A stretch of 8,901 bases of DNA from Candidatus Woesearchaeota archaeon (GTDB lineage Archaea > Nanobdellota > Nanobdellia > Woesearchaeales > DSVV01): contig JACQSP010000035.1 in assembly GCA_016205905.1 (NCBI GenBank), positions 1 through 8,901 on the forward strand, written 5' to 3'. How positions within the stretch are numbered: position 1 is the first letter of the stretch; the number at the start of each line of letters is the position of its first letter. A model generated the notes under the pieces. It had not been told where the DNA came from. It was given only the letters and a program-made list of their open reading frames with translations, and searched no databases. Below are positions 1 to 5,382 of the stretch, one piece after another. Made by a program: the position numbers and the translations under genes.

Positions 1-40
1 AAAAGTGATTAATTTGTACGAAAATTAATCACTTTTAGTA
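1..40. mobile_element. Right end of a hairpin miniature element (copy 1, cut by window edge)
   Basis: Positions 1-15 and 22-36 are perfect 15-bp inverted arms around the loop GTACGA. They are followed by an unpaired A at 37 and then GTA at 38-40. The terminal CTTTTAGTA (32-40) is identical to the right ends of the copies at 705-793 and 7120-7257, and a TA follows at 41-42. The stem core is nearly the same as the left hairpin of the 705-793 copy, with a compensatory base-pair change. The left end is outside the window, so it may be a single-hairpin copy or half of a double one. Confidence 0.7.
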
Positions 41-73
41 TAACAAGCGATTTTTGAAATTTTCAATCAAAAT

Positions 74-82
74 CTTTATAAA
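74..82 (+). promoter_or_regulatory. Probable TATA box of the eL42 gene
   Basis: TTTATAAAT lies about 70 bp before the eL42 start codon, which would place transcription start near 103-106 and leave a leader of about 45 nt. The leader ends in the Shine-Dalgarno-like GAGGT at 140-144, eight bases before the ATG. Assigned by position and base composition only. Confidence 0.5.
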
Positions 83-151
83 TAGTTCTAAATAACAATA
101 GTTATTACAGATTAATAAGCTTATAGATAAACAAGTTATGAGGTAATTATC

Positions 152-460
152 ATGAAAAAACCAAAAAGTGTCAAAAGATTTTGCCCTTATTGCAGGAAAC
201 ATACTGAGCATAAGGTAACACAGACAAAGAAAAAACAAGCCAGCTCTTTAACACAGGGCTCTAAAATCAGAGCAAGAAGAAGAGGAAAAGCCCGCGGTCA
301 TGGTAACTTAGGCAGATATTCTAAGCCAGCAGTAACTAAATGGAAGCGAACAGGCTCAAAGAGCACTAAAAAAACAGATTTTAGGTATGAATGTGTGGTT
401 TGTAAAAAGCAGCACACTCAAAAGAAAGGCATAAGAGCCAAAAGAGTAGAGTTTGTATAA
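152..460 (+). CDS. rpl44e: Large-subunit ribosomal protein eL42 (L44e)
   Basis: Structural protein of the archaeal 50S subunit, near the E site, found in archaea and eukaryotes and not in bacteria. The 102-residue product has the family's zinc ribbon, split into CPYC (Cys11, Cys14) and CVVC (Cys81, Cys84). Between them is a very basic middle containing ARRRGKARGHGNLGRYSKP, the conserved family segment, followed by the WKRTGSKSTKKTDFRYEC stretch. It is slightly longer than the usual 92-96 residues. The ATG at 152 follows GAGGT at 140-144. In many archaea this gene is followed by eS27, but here no eS27 follows: downstream come T-rich DNA and the convergent toxin-antitoxin pair. Identity is secure. 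Confidence 0.95.
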   Translation: MKKPKSVKRFCPYCRKHTEHKVTQTKKKQASSLTQGSKIRARRRGKARGHGNLGRYSKPAVTKWKRTGSKSTKKTDFRYECVVCKKQHTQKKGIRAKRVEFV

Positions 461-471
461 TTAATTTTACT

Positions 472-504
472 TTAAAATATTTTATTTTTTCATTCTTTTT
501 TGAG
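472..504 (+). terminator. T-rich transcription stop after eL42
   Basis: After the stop codon the plus strand carries several T runs, including TTTTATTTTTT and CTTTTTT. Oligo-T on the non-template strand is the usual archaeal termination signal. No strong hairpin is needed or seen. Confidence 0.5.
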
Positions 505-555
505 TTGTTTTGTTATACGTTTACACGAAATATAATTATAATAAAACCAACAAAA

Positions 556-895
556 CTATTGCTCATCTTTGTGATACAGGTCTAAAAATATAATTTTATT
601 TTCTTCCTTTAAATAAATATAAGATAACCTATATGGTGAAACATATACTTCTCTAGTTCCCTTTCGGTCATACATCATAGGCTTACCTATTTCAGGATTT
701 TGTATACTAAACGTGATTAATTTGTACGAAAATTAATCACGTTTGTATATACAAAAGTGCAAAATAATGTTCGATTATTTTGCACTTTTAGTATATAACC
801 TTTGCTATTTGCTTCTTGACTCTTTCTTTAGTTGTAGAATCTTTAATTTTCTTAATAAACTTAAGAAAATGTGGCTCGTAGCTTATATCTAGCAT
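556..895 (-). pseudogene. RelE/ParE-type toxin gene split by an 89-bp hairpin element
   Basis: Minus-strand reading from ATG at 895 gives MLDISYEPHFLKFIKK...KERVKKQIAKVI, then hits TAA (788-790) just inside the inserted element at 705-793. Beyond the element the frame resumes as QNPEIGKPMMYDRKGTREVY...SYIYLKEE...FLDLYHKDEQ and stops at TAG 556-558. The two halves are the N- and C-terminal parts of a RelE/ParE-superfamily toxin, an mRNA interferase or gyrase poison; this family has GKPM and a tyrosine-rich C-terminal strand. Interrupted length is 340 nt. Removing the 89-bp element plus one 2-bp TA copy leaves 249 nt, exactly 82 codons plus stop. The start codon overlaps the antitoxin stop (ATGCTAG), as in coupled toxin-antitoxin pairs. 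As it stands it encodes 35 residues and should be inactive. Family is clear; which toxin subfamily is not. Confidence 0.87.
705..793. mobile_element. 89-bp double-hairpin miniature element inserted in the toxin gene (copy 2)
   Basis: Ends are TACTAAACG (705-713) and CTTTTAGTA (785-793), inverted with one mismatch and flanked by TA at 703-704 and 794-795. Inside are two hairpins back to back. The left has arms 709-723 and 730-744 around loop GTACGA, with TAC 705-707 and GTA 745-747 at the foot and T708 unpaired. The right has arms 753-768 and 774-789 around GTTCG, with TAC 750-752 and GTA 791-793 at the foot and A790 unpaired. No open reading frame fits inside, so it must be moved in trans. 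A TA duplication would suit an IS630/Tc1-mariner-type transposase. Hairpins with a bulged base also recall substrates of Y1 (IS200/IS605, REP) transposases. The sequence does not decide between them. Confidence 0.8.
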
Positions 896-1155
896 TTTTC
901 AAGCATCTTAAGAAATTTATCTGCAGGAAGAGTCCTAAACTCTCCTTTTTCATATCTTTTGAATGCTTCTTCTGTTCTCTTTGCAAAAATAATATCTTCA
1001 TCAAAATTCTTGTTTAACTCAGTTGCTTTTTTCATAATAATCTGATGGTTGTTTTTAATTAATAACAGTTTTTCACCTTCATTAATTCCAATCCTCATTT
1101 CTGAAGGTATAACTATCTGTCCTTTGGAACTCATTCTTGTAATAGCTATATCCAT
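889..1155 (-). CDS. AbrB/SpoVT-domain antitoxin
   Basis: Small DNA-binding antitoxin of 88 residues. Residues about 4-44 form a swapped-hairpin AbrB/MazE fold: ITRMSSKGQIVIPSEMR is the diagnostic segment (SSKGQIVIP), followed by GINEGEKLLL. The acidic/basic C-terminal helix region (EEAFKRYEKGEFRTL...FLKMLEKC) is the likely toxin-binding part. The start is placed at ATG 1155 rather than an upstream in-frame TTG at 1167, because GGTGAT (1161-1166) sits five bases before this ATG as a ribosome binding site. Its stop codon overlaps the ATG of the RelE-type toxin gene, so the two were one operon; the toxin is now disrupted. Autoregulation is suggested by the palindrome at 1168-1183. Confidence 0.88.
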   Translation of the reverse strand: MDIAITRMSSKGQIVIPSEMRIGINEGEKLLLIKNNHQIIMKKATELNKNFDEDIIFAKRTEEAFKRYEKGEFRTLPADKFLKMLEKC

Positions 1156-1167
1156 ATTTATCACCAA

Positions 1168-1183
1168 GTAAGATAAATCTTAC
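1168..1183. promoter_or_regulatory. Palindromic operator before the antitoxin gene
   Basis: GTAAGAT-AA-ATCTTAC is a perfect inverted repeat (7-bp arms). It lies between the minus-strand TATA box (about 1183-1192) and the Shine-Dalgarno GGTGAT (1166-1161) of the antitoxin gene. A dimer bound there would block transcription start. That matches how AbrB-type antitoxins usually repress their own operons; the binding itself is inferred. Confidence 0.6.
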
Positions 1184-1192
1184 TTTATATAT
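1183..1192 (-). promoter_or_regulatory. Probable TATA box of the toxin-antitoxin operon
   Basis: Read on the minus strand this is ATATATAAAG, centred about 33 bp upstream of the antitoxin ATG at 1155. It predicts a transcript start near 1162 and a very short leader that just includes GGTGAT. Confidence 0.5.
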
Positions 1193-1199
1193 CAATGTT

Positions 1200-1370
1200 T
1201 TGGTTTTGTGGTGTAATCTTTGGTTTTTTTTGTTTTATTTTAGCCATTTATTAATGTTAGGAGTCAGAAAACAAGAAGCACTATTTAAATAACTGTCGTC
1301 GCTGAACTTCAGAAAGCTAAATAATCATTAAAGTACAAAGTGAATAAACAAATATAGAGTAGTTTAAACA
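1200..1370. other. Intergenic stretch between the antitoxin promoter and proS
   Basis: Contains a T-rich run near 1225-1240 and a short palindrome CTGAACTTCAG near 1303-1313. No reading frame of note, no tRNA and no clear C/D-box pair is visible on either strand. It holds the 3' end of the proS transcript. Confidence 0.4.
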
Positions 1371-2927
1371 TCAATAACTCTTCGCAATATAAACAATATG
1401 CTTGGCTTCTTTTCCACAGACAATGCATTTTTGGCCTTTTTTAGGTGTTTCAGCATTCTCAAACTTAACGCCTAAAACATCTCCACCATTTGTTTCAGCT
1501 TTTAATTTATCTGCGCATTTCCCACCTTCATGCTCCATCGAGCAGAATGGCGCCATAATAAACCCGCGGTGTTCTTCGATAATCTTTTTAACTTCCTTTA
1601 ATGTAAAAGCCTCTTTAGTATTTCCTTTAAAATATTCATCTGCTTTTTTCTTTAATAGTTTTTCATGCTCATCAACATATTGATTCAATTCCATTTCAAC
1701 TTTTTTCAAATTTAGTTTTTTCTTTTCCTTGGTTATCCTGTTAACAATCGTTACTTCATTAGCTTCAGCTTCTCTAGGGCCGATTTCAATTCTAAATGGC
1801 ACACCAAACAATTCCCATTTGTTATATTTATACCCTGGTGTTCCCTCGCCAAGATCAACCTTTACAGAGTAAGGGGTTTTCTTGATTAATTCTTCCACTT
1901 CTCTGCATTTTTTAATAACCTTCTCGTTGACATCAGGCTTGCCGCTAAAAGTAATTGGGATAATAATCATATGTATTGGCGCGACAGATGTAGGTAAAAT
2001 TAATCCATTGTCATCGCCATGGATGCTGATTAATGCTGCCATTATCCTGTAAATTCCAGGGCCAAAACAAGTTTGATAAGCATGCTTCCTTTCTCCATCC
2101 TCGTCGACAAATTCAACGCCGTACACCTTTGCGAAATTATGGCCTAAATCATGGGTGCTTGAGCATTGGTTTCTTTTGCCGTCCGGCATGATTGTATCAG
2201 ATGCGTAAGTATCAACAGCTCCAAGAAATTTGTCCCATTTTGGCCTTTTGAAGAAAATAAACGGAATCTTTAATGTTTCATAAGTAACCTTGTTCATTAT
2301 TTTCATGTCTGTTTTTATCTGTGCAAGCGCTTCTTCATGTGTTGCAAATACATCATGAGTTTCGTAGAACATGAATTCTCTGCCCCTCATAAATGGCCTT
2401 GTTGTGGCCTCATTCCTGAACACAGTTATTCTGCTTTGGTATCTTTTTAAAGGCAGGTCTTTATAACTCCTTATCCACAAAGCGTACATTGGATAAATCG
2501 CAGTTTCTCCTGTTGGCCTTAACGCCAGCCTTCTTTCAAGTTTCTCTTCGCCGGCCTGAGTAATCCAGAATACATTTGGCGCAAAACCAGCGTGCTCCTT
2601 TTCTTTAATTAAATTTTCCTCGGGAATAACTGTAGGGAATAAAAACGGCTCATGCCCGTCTTTTTCAATTTCATAATCCAGAAGATCATAAATCCTTCTT
2701 AATATTTTAAACGCCCATGGCTTGTGCACGACAAAACCAGCAACACCATACCTTACATCAACCAAATCAGCGCCCTGCTCGCTGCAAACTTGGGTGTACC
2801 ATTCGCTGAAATTCTCTGATTTTTTGACAGTGATGCCTATCTTTTTCTCTGAATGTTTTTCTTCTTTATTCTCTTTTTTATGCTCTTTATTCATTATTTT
2901 GTTCTGCTTCGGTTTTTCATCTGCCAT
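1371..2927 (-). CDS. proS: Prolyl-tRNA synthetase, archaeal/eukaryal type
   Basis: Cytoplasmic class IIa aminoacyl-tRNA synthetase that activates proline with ATP and charges tRNA-Pro. The 518-residue protein starts with a charged Lys/Glu-rich extension of about 30 residues. Class II motifs follow: motif 1 around GFVVHKPWAFKILRRIYDLL ending in FLFPTVIPEE, the RPTGETAIYP substrate loop, motif 2 as YQSRITVFRNEATTRPFMRGREF, and motif 3 as GIYRIMAALISIHGDDNGLILP. The anticodon-binding domain comes next. The C-terminal zinc-type domain has Cys462, Cys471, Cys501 and Cys504 and ends in the conserved terminal tyrosine (IAKSY). There is no bacterial editing (INS) domain, as expected for this type. 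The ATG is only about 27 bp from the centre of a TATA box, so the message is probably leaderless; no Shine-Dalgarno is seen. Confidence 0.97.
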   Translation of the reverse strand: MADEKPKQNKIMNKEHKKENKEEKHSEKKIGITVKKSENFSEWYTQVCSEQGADLVDVRYGVAGFVVHKPWAFKILRRIYDLLDYEIEKDGHEPFLFPTVIPEENLIKEKEHAGFAPNVFWITQAGEEKLERRLALRPTGETAIYPMYALWIRSYKDLPLKRYQSRITVFRNEATTRPFMRGREFMFYETHDVFATHEEALAQIKTDMKIMNKVTYETLKIPFIFFKRPKWDKFLGAVDTYASDTIMPDGKRNQCSSTHDLGHNFAKVYGVEFVDEDGERKHAYQTCFGPGIYRIMAALISIHGDDNGLILPTSVAPIHMIIIPITFSGKPDVNEKVIKKCREVEELIKKTPYSVKVDLGEGTPGYKYNKWELFGVPFRIEIGPREAEANEVTIVNRITKEKKKLNLKKVEMELNQYVDEHEKLLKKKADEYFKGNTKEAFTLKEVKKIIEEHRGFIMAPFCSMEHEGGKCADKLKAETNGGDVLGVKFENAETPKKGQKCIVCGKEAKHIVYIAKSY

Positions 2928-2948
2928 ATAACATATAAAATCTAGTTT

Positions 2949-2960
2949 TTATATATAAAT
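2949..2960 (-). promoter_or_regulatory. TATA box of proS
   Basis: On the minus strand the sequence reads ATTTATATATAA, centred about 27 bp before the proS ATG (2927). That spacing places the transcript start at or next to the start codon, pointing to a leaderless mRNA. Confidence 0.6.
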
Positions 2961-3018
2961 TTACCTAAATTTTACCCCTGCCTCTTTTGGCAAAAAAGTA
3001 ATTCATTTAACGCTAATG

Positions 3019-3570
3019 TTAATTAAATCTAATCTTATCCAAAAGCAACTCAAATTTCAGGTATCCTGCTTTTGCATTGAAATGTCCTGCGTTAGGAATA
3101 AATGTTAACTCTGTTTTTAGATGTTTTGCAAGTTTTTCGCCATTTCCAAGGCAAACATAAGAATCATTATCAGAATGGAATACAAAGAATTTTCCTGCAT
3201 GGCTTTTTATTTTTTCCCAATCAAAAGCATGCTTAATAAACAGTTTGTCACCGTCATAATTTTTTATTGGCAAAACCCCGATTGGTGCTGCAATAATATA
3301 TGCTGCTTTAATTTTAATATTATATTTTTCCAAAACTCGCAGCAGGAAAGCTCCGCCTAAACTGTGGCCAATTAGAATTGTATCAAGTGTATAATACTTT
3401 TTATACTTTTCAAATACCTTGAACCAATTTTCAAGCGACTGGTTTTCAGGAGTTGGAAATTGCGGAACAAATACTCTGTAATTAAGTGATTCAAGCCTTT
3501 CTTTTAGCCAGGGAAACCAATTCTCTTCAGGATATCCTGAAGTTCCATGAAATATAAACGCATTAGCCAT
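3019..3570 (-). CDS. Small alpha/beta serine hydrolase, RBBP9/YdeN family
   Basis: A 183-residue soluble alpha/beta-hydrolase close to the family's usual 180-200 residues. It opens with FIFHGTSGYPEENWFPWL, typical of RBBP9/YdeN proteins, and NYRVFVPQFPTPENQSLENW. The nucleophile elbow is GHSLGG with Ser70. The acid is most likely Asp136 in FHSDNDSYVC and the base His163 in PNAGHFNAKAGY, completing a catalytic triad. The substrate is unknown; family members act as carboxylesterases or serine hydrolases. It lies 91 bp upstream of proS on the same strand, but proS has its own TATA box. The upstream region is A-rich on this strand with AAGGCAAGAGA before the ATG, a weak ribosome binding site. Confidence 0.9.
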   Translation of the reverse strand: MANAFIFHGTSGYPEENWFPWLKERLESLNYRVFVPQFPTPENQSLENWFKVFEKYKKYYTLDTILIGHSLGGAFLLRVLEKYNIKIKAAYIIAAPIGVLPIKNYDGDKLFIKHAFDWEKIKSHAGKFFVFHSDNDSYVCLGNGEKLAKHLKTELTFIPNAGHFNAKAGYLKFELLLDKIRFN

Positions 3571-3649
3571 TCTCTTGCCTTTTTGATTTTTTTGTATCTG
3601 TTTGACTTCCTTTTTTTAGTTTCTTTTTTCTGCTTTAAACCTTATTACT

Positions 3650-3685
3650 CACTACAAACCAGTTTGTGGGCGTAGCCACCCGTCT
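3650..3685. repeat. Short palindromic cluster upstream of the hydrolase
   Basis: ACAAAC-CA-GTTTGT (about 3653-3666) is a perfect palindrome followed by GTGG-GCGTAG-CCAC. It sits upstream of the hydrolase start, so it could be in its leader or act as an operator. No function can be assigned. Confidence 0.4.
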
Positions 3686-3703
3686 CATGAAAAATTTTAA
3701 ATG

Positions 3704-3785
3704 CTTGAAAGTTAGAAAGCTTGACAGCTTGAAAGTAAGACTCACATGATGCACTTTCAAGCTTTCAGACCTTCAAGCTTTCTAA
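3704..3785. repeat. Hairpin with arms made of four 8-bp repeats each
   Basis: Left arm units are CTTGAAAG, TTAGAAAG, CTTGACAG, CTTGAAAG (3704-3735). Right arm units are CTTTCAAG, CTTTCAGA, CCTTCAAG, CTTTCTAA (3754-3785). The spacer is 18 bp. The innermost unit pair matches 8/8, and GTTAGAAAGCTTGA (3711-3724) pairs perfectly with 3773-3786 if one right-hand unit loops out. It lies just past the rlmH stop codon, so it may sit in the 3' end of that transcript. Confidence 0.75.
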
Positions 3786-3804
3786 CTAACTTCACATTCC
3801 ACAG

Positions 3805-4242
3805 TTACTTATGATATCCAGTCCCTTTGATGATATTAAACGCCCTGTAAATCTGTTCTAACAAAATCAATCTTGCCATTTCATGCGTAAAAGTCATCTT
3901 TGAAAGGCTTAACAGCAAATTCGCTTTTTTCTTCACATCTTCACTTAGTCCTGTTTCAGAGCCGATGATAAAAACAAGCTTTTTCCCTTCTTCAATACAT
4001 TCTTTTTTAATAACCTCTGCAAATAATCTTGAGCTACAGTCCTTTCCAAACACGTCAAGAACAATAACAAACTCATCATCTATTCTTTCAAGAATTTCTT
4101 TTCCTTCTTCATTAATGTTTTCCCTGTCTTTTAGCACAACATATTCAATTTTATGAAAATTATTTATTCGATTCAGAAAATCATCTATTCCGGACTTAAG
4201 ATACTGTTCCTTTGTTTTACCCAAAACAATTATTTTTATCAT
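3805..4242 (-). CDS. rlmH: RlmH-type SPOUT methyltransferase (23S rRNA pseudouridine-1915 N3)
   Basis: The 145-residue protein matches the RlmH/YbeA family in length and motifs: N-terminal MIKIIVLGK, central VIVLDVFGK, the SAM-binding loop FIIGSETGLSEDV, and the C-terminal knot LSLSKMTFTHEMARLILLEQIYRAFNIIKGTGYHK. The Tyr-His ending is the family hallmark for ribosome binding and catalysis. In bacteria RlmH uses SAM to methylate a pseudouridine in helix 69 of 23S rRNA on assembled 70S ribosomes. The family is mainly bacterial but occurs in some archaea, and the same target is inferred here. A purine-rich GAGAAGG precedes the ATG. A TATA box lies near 4287-4302. Confidence 0.93.
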   Translation of the reverse strand: MIKIIVLGKTKEQYLKSGIDDFLNRINNFHKIEYVVLKDRENINEEGKEILERIDDEFVIVLDVFGKDCSSRLFAEVIKKECIEEGKKLVFIIGSETGLSEDVKKKANLLLSLSKMTFTHEMARLILLEQIYRAFNIIKGTGYHK

Positions 4243-4286
4243 AAGGCCTTCTCAAAATTGTATTTTTTGATGATAAATGTAGATTT

Positions 4287-4302
4287 AGTATTTAAATATA
4301 TC
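4287..4302 (-). promoter_or_regulatory. Probable TATA box of rlmH
   Basis: On the minus strand the sequence includes TATATTTAAATA, about 50 bp before the rlmH ATG. It predicts a leader of 20-30 nt that contains the GAGAAGG ribosome binding site. Confidence 0.5.
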
Positions 4303-4566
4303 ATTTTTTAAACTTTTGCGTTTTTTACTTTACCCAAATGGTTAAAACCGTTAAACTTGGAGTTTATGGGCTTTAAGAAGCTATTTTCAATTTTGATTTA
4401 TTGTGTAGATGATTATCGTTGAAAAACGCAAAAGTTCAGATTTTGTTTACATTTTTTATTAAACTTGCTTTGTTTTTTGTAGAATCCACTGGACACAACA
4501 ATTCTTTAATCTTTTTGTCGTCGAGGTTTCACTGGTCATTTTTCCACTGGACAACCAGCCGTAAGG
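4303..4566. other. Gene-free stretch between rlmH and the endonuclease gene
   Basis: Besides the 15-bp inverted repeat (4311-4436), this region holds three copies of the motif TYCACTGGWCA at 4485-4495, 4528-4538 and 4543-4553; the first and third are identical over 11 bp (TCCACTGGACA). I see no tRNA and no coding frame on either strand. Confidence 0.45.
4311..4436. repeat. 15-bp inverted repeat enclosing a small hairpin
   Basis: AACTTTTGCGTTTTT (4311-4325) is perfectly repeated in inverted form as AAAAACGCAAAAGTT (4422-4436). The 96 bp between contain GGTTAAAACC and the hairpin TAAAC-TTGGA-GTTTA near 4352-4366. No reading frame is present. It could be a structured RNA, a defective mobile element, or an operator pair for rlmH. 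Confidence 0.5.
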
Positions 4567-4575
4567 TATATAAAT
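4567..4575 (+). promoter_or_regulatory. TATA box of the LAGLIDADG gene
   Basis: TATATAAAT is centred 26 bp upstream of the ATG at 4597, which puts transcription start at or just before the start codon. The gene is probably transcribed independently as a leaderless message. No Shine-Dalgarno is visible. Confidence 0.55.
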
Positions 4576-4596
4576 AATAACTACTTTTAATGAATT

Positions 4597-5364
4597 ATGA
4601 ACACACCAATTTATTATAATTGTAACAATCATAACTTCTCCTTAATAAATGAGGATCTCGCCTATTTTATAGGGGTACTACATTCAGATGGGTGTATATA
4701 TAACTTTTATAACAAAAAAAGAGATAGGCTTCAAATAAGATTAATCTTAAGCATAGCTTCAATTTCTATACCAATGGCATTAAAATTTAAAGAAATATTA
4801 TTTAATCATTTTAATAGGACCGTAAATCTGCGTAAAAGACCCAATAAAAACCTGTATGTAATACAAACGTCTATTAACAAAGATTGGCATATATTTGAAA
4901 AATGGGCTAAACAAAAGATCCCTTCTGAAATTAAATCTAATCCGTTACTATTTAGCGCATATTTAGCAGGTATAATTGATGGTGATGGTCATATACAAAT
5001 TAAACATAACATTCAAGATAGGGTAATACCACAGTGTGTAATTAAAATAACTAGTGGTTATCCTTTAATTGATATTAAAGTATTACTAAAACAATATTTT
5101 AACTGTGATACGCATTTTACATATGAGAAAAGAAGTAAAGCAGTTTATACTTGTTTTTATGTCTCAAATAAAAATATACTCCTTGTTGAAAGATATATTC
5201 TTCCCCATTTAATTATTTCACACAAAATAAACATACTTAATACTTTCTTAAAAATGAAAAAACGAGCCTGCAGGGATTCGAAATTCGGTGCTATAACCAC
5301 TTTTTATAACAACCCCGATCAGCCGGTCCGAAGCCGGTCGCTTGATATCTCCCAAGTACATTGA
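4597..5364 (+). CDS. LAGLIDADG homing endonuclease, free-standing, 3' end antisense to tRNA-Arg
   Basis: Double-motif LAGLIDADG endonuclease (255 codons). Motif 1 is LAYFIGVLHSDG (residues 21-32, acidic Asp31); motif 2 is LAGIIDGDG (123-131, acidic Asp130). Both metal-binding acids are kept, so it may cut DNA. Each motif is followed by a typical beta-saddle segment, and the family fold plausibly ends near LLVERYILPHL...ILNTFLKMKK (residue 222). The remaining 33 residues, from RACRDSKFG to the stop, are encoded exactly by the complement of the tRNA-Arg gene. They start on a codon boundary at tRNA position 5263 and are probably an accidental tail. The gene is on the strand opposite the tRNA and has its own TATA box. 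It is therefore not an intron-encoded gene of that tRNA. It may have inserted at the 3' end of the tRNA. Confidence 0.85.
   Translation: MNTPIYYNCNNHNFSLINEDLAYFIGVLHSDGCIYNFYNKKRDRLQIRLILSIASISIPMALKFKEILFNHFNRTVNLRKRPNKNLYVIQTSINKDWHIFEKWAKQKIPSEIKSNPLLFSAYLAGIIDGDGHIQIKHNIQDRVIPQCVIKITSGYPLIDIKVLLKQYFNCDTHFTYEKRSKAVYTCFYVSNKNILLVERYILPHLIISHKINILNTFLKMKKRACRDSKFGAITTFYNNPDQPVRSRSLDISQVH
5257..5262 (-). terminator. Oligo-T terminator of tRNA-Arg
   Basis: Directly after the tRNA discriminator base the minus strand reads TTTTTT, then CATTTTT. This is a typical archaeal tRNA transcription end. It lies within the coding sequence of the opposite-strand endonuclease (Lys codons AAAAAA). Confidence 0.6.
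5283..5312 (-). other. tRNA intron 2 (30 nt, between positions 53 and 54)
   Basis: The central helix is exon TCGG paired with intron CCGA. The bulges are GGT (cut after GG) and ATT (cut after AT). The inner helix TGTTATA/TATAGCA has 7 bp with one G-U, and the outer helix is GA/TC. Splicing joins CGGGG to TTCGAATCCCTG, restoring a standard T arm and loop. Confidence 0.9.
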
Positions 5365-5382
5365 ATAATGCCTTAAGGAAAT
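5342..5382 (-). other. tRNA intron 1 (41 nt, between positions 23 and 24)
   Basis: Bulge-helix-bulge splice structure: exon GATA (5388-5385) pairs with intron TATC (5347-5344) as the central 4-bp helix. The three-base bulges are GTA (cut after GT) and AAG (cut after AA). The intron-internal helix begins TTTCC pairing with GGAGA (with G-U) and continues to AAG/CTT; exon bases GC/CG form the short outer helix. Cutting here joins GGATAGT to GCGACC and completes the D stem GCAT/GTGC. Confidence 0.88.

Noticed and set aside
705..793. The hairpin insert in the toxin gene as an RNA-level intron
   Set aside because: No bulge-helix-bulge can be drawn at its ends. The same ends occur in intergenic copies flanked by TA, which fits a DNA element better.
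1156..1167. Upstream TTG start giving the antitoxin four extra residues
   Set aside because: The bases GGTGAT within this stretch are a well-spaced ribosome binding site for the ATG at 1155, and the AbrB domain begins right after that ATG.
1290..1370. Possible C/D-box RNA on the minus strand (ATGATTA and CTGA near 1313-1335)
   Set aside because: The C box is imperfect, spacing to CTGA is short, and no C'/D' pair or kink-turn can be drawn.
4597..5364. Endonuclease as an intron-encoded gene of the tRNA-Arg
   Set aside because: It is on the opposite strand, both tRNA introns are short (41 and 30 nt) and fully defined by bulge-helix-bulge structures, and most of the gene lies outside the tRNA.
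5342..5382. Anticodon reading within CCTTAAGG (Lys or Leu) using unspliced sequence
   Set aside because: No U33-anticodon-purine arrangement or 5-bp anticodon stem forms there; the segment is the intron helix, while CTTCGGA at 5325-5331 gives a proper loop.
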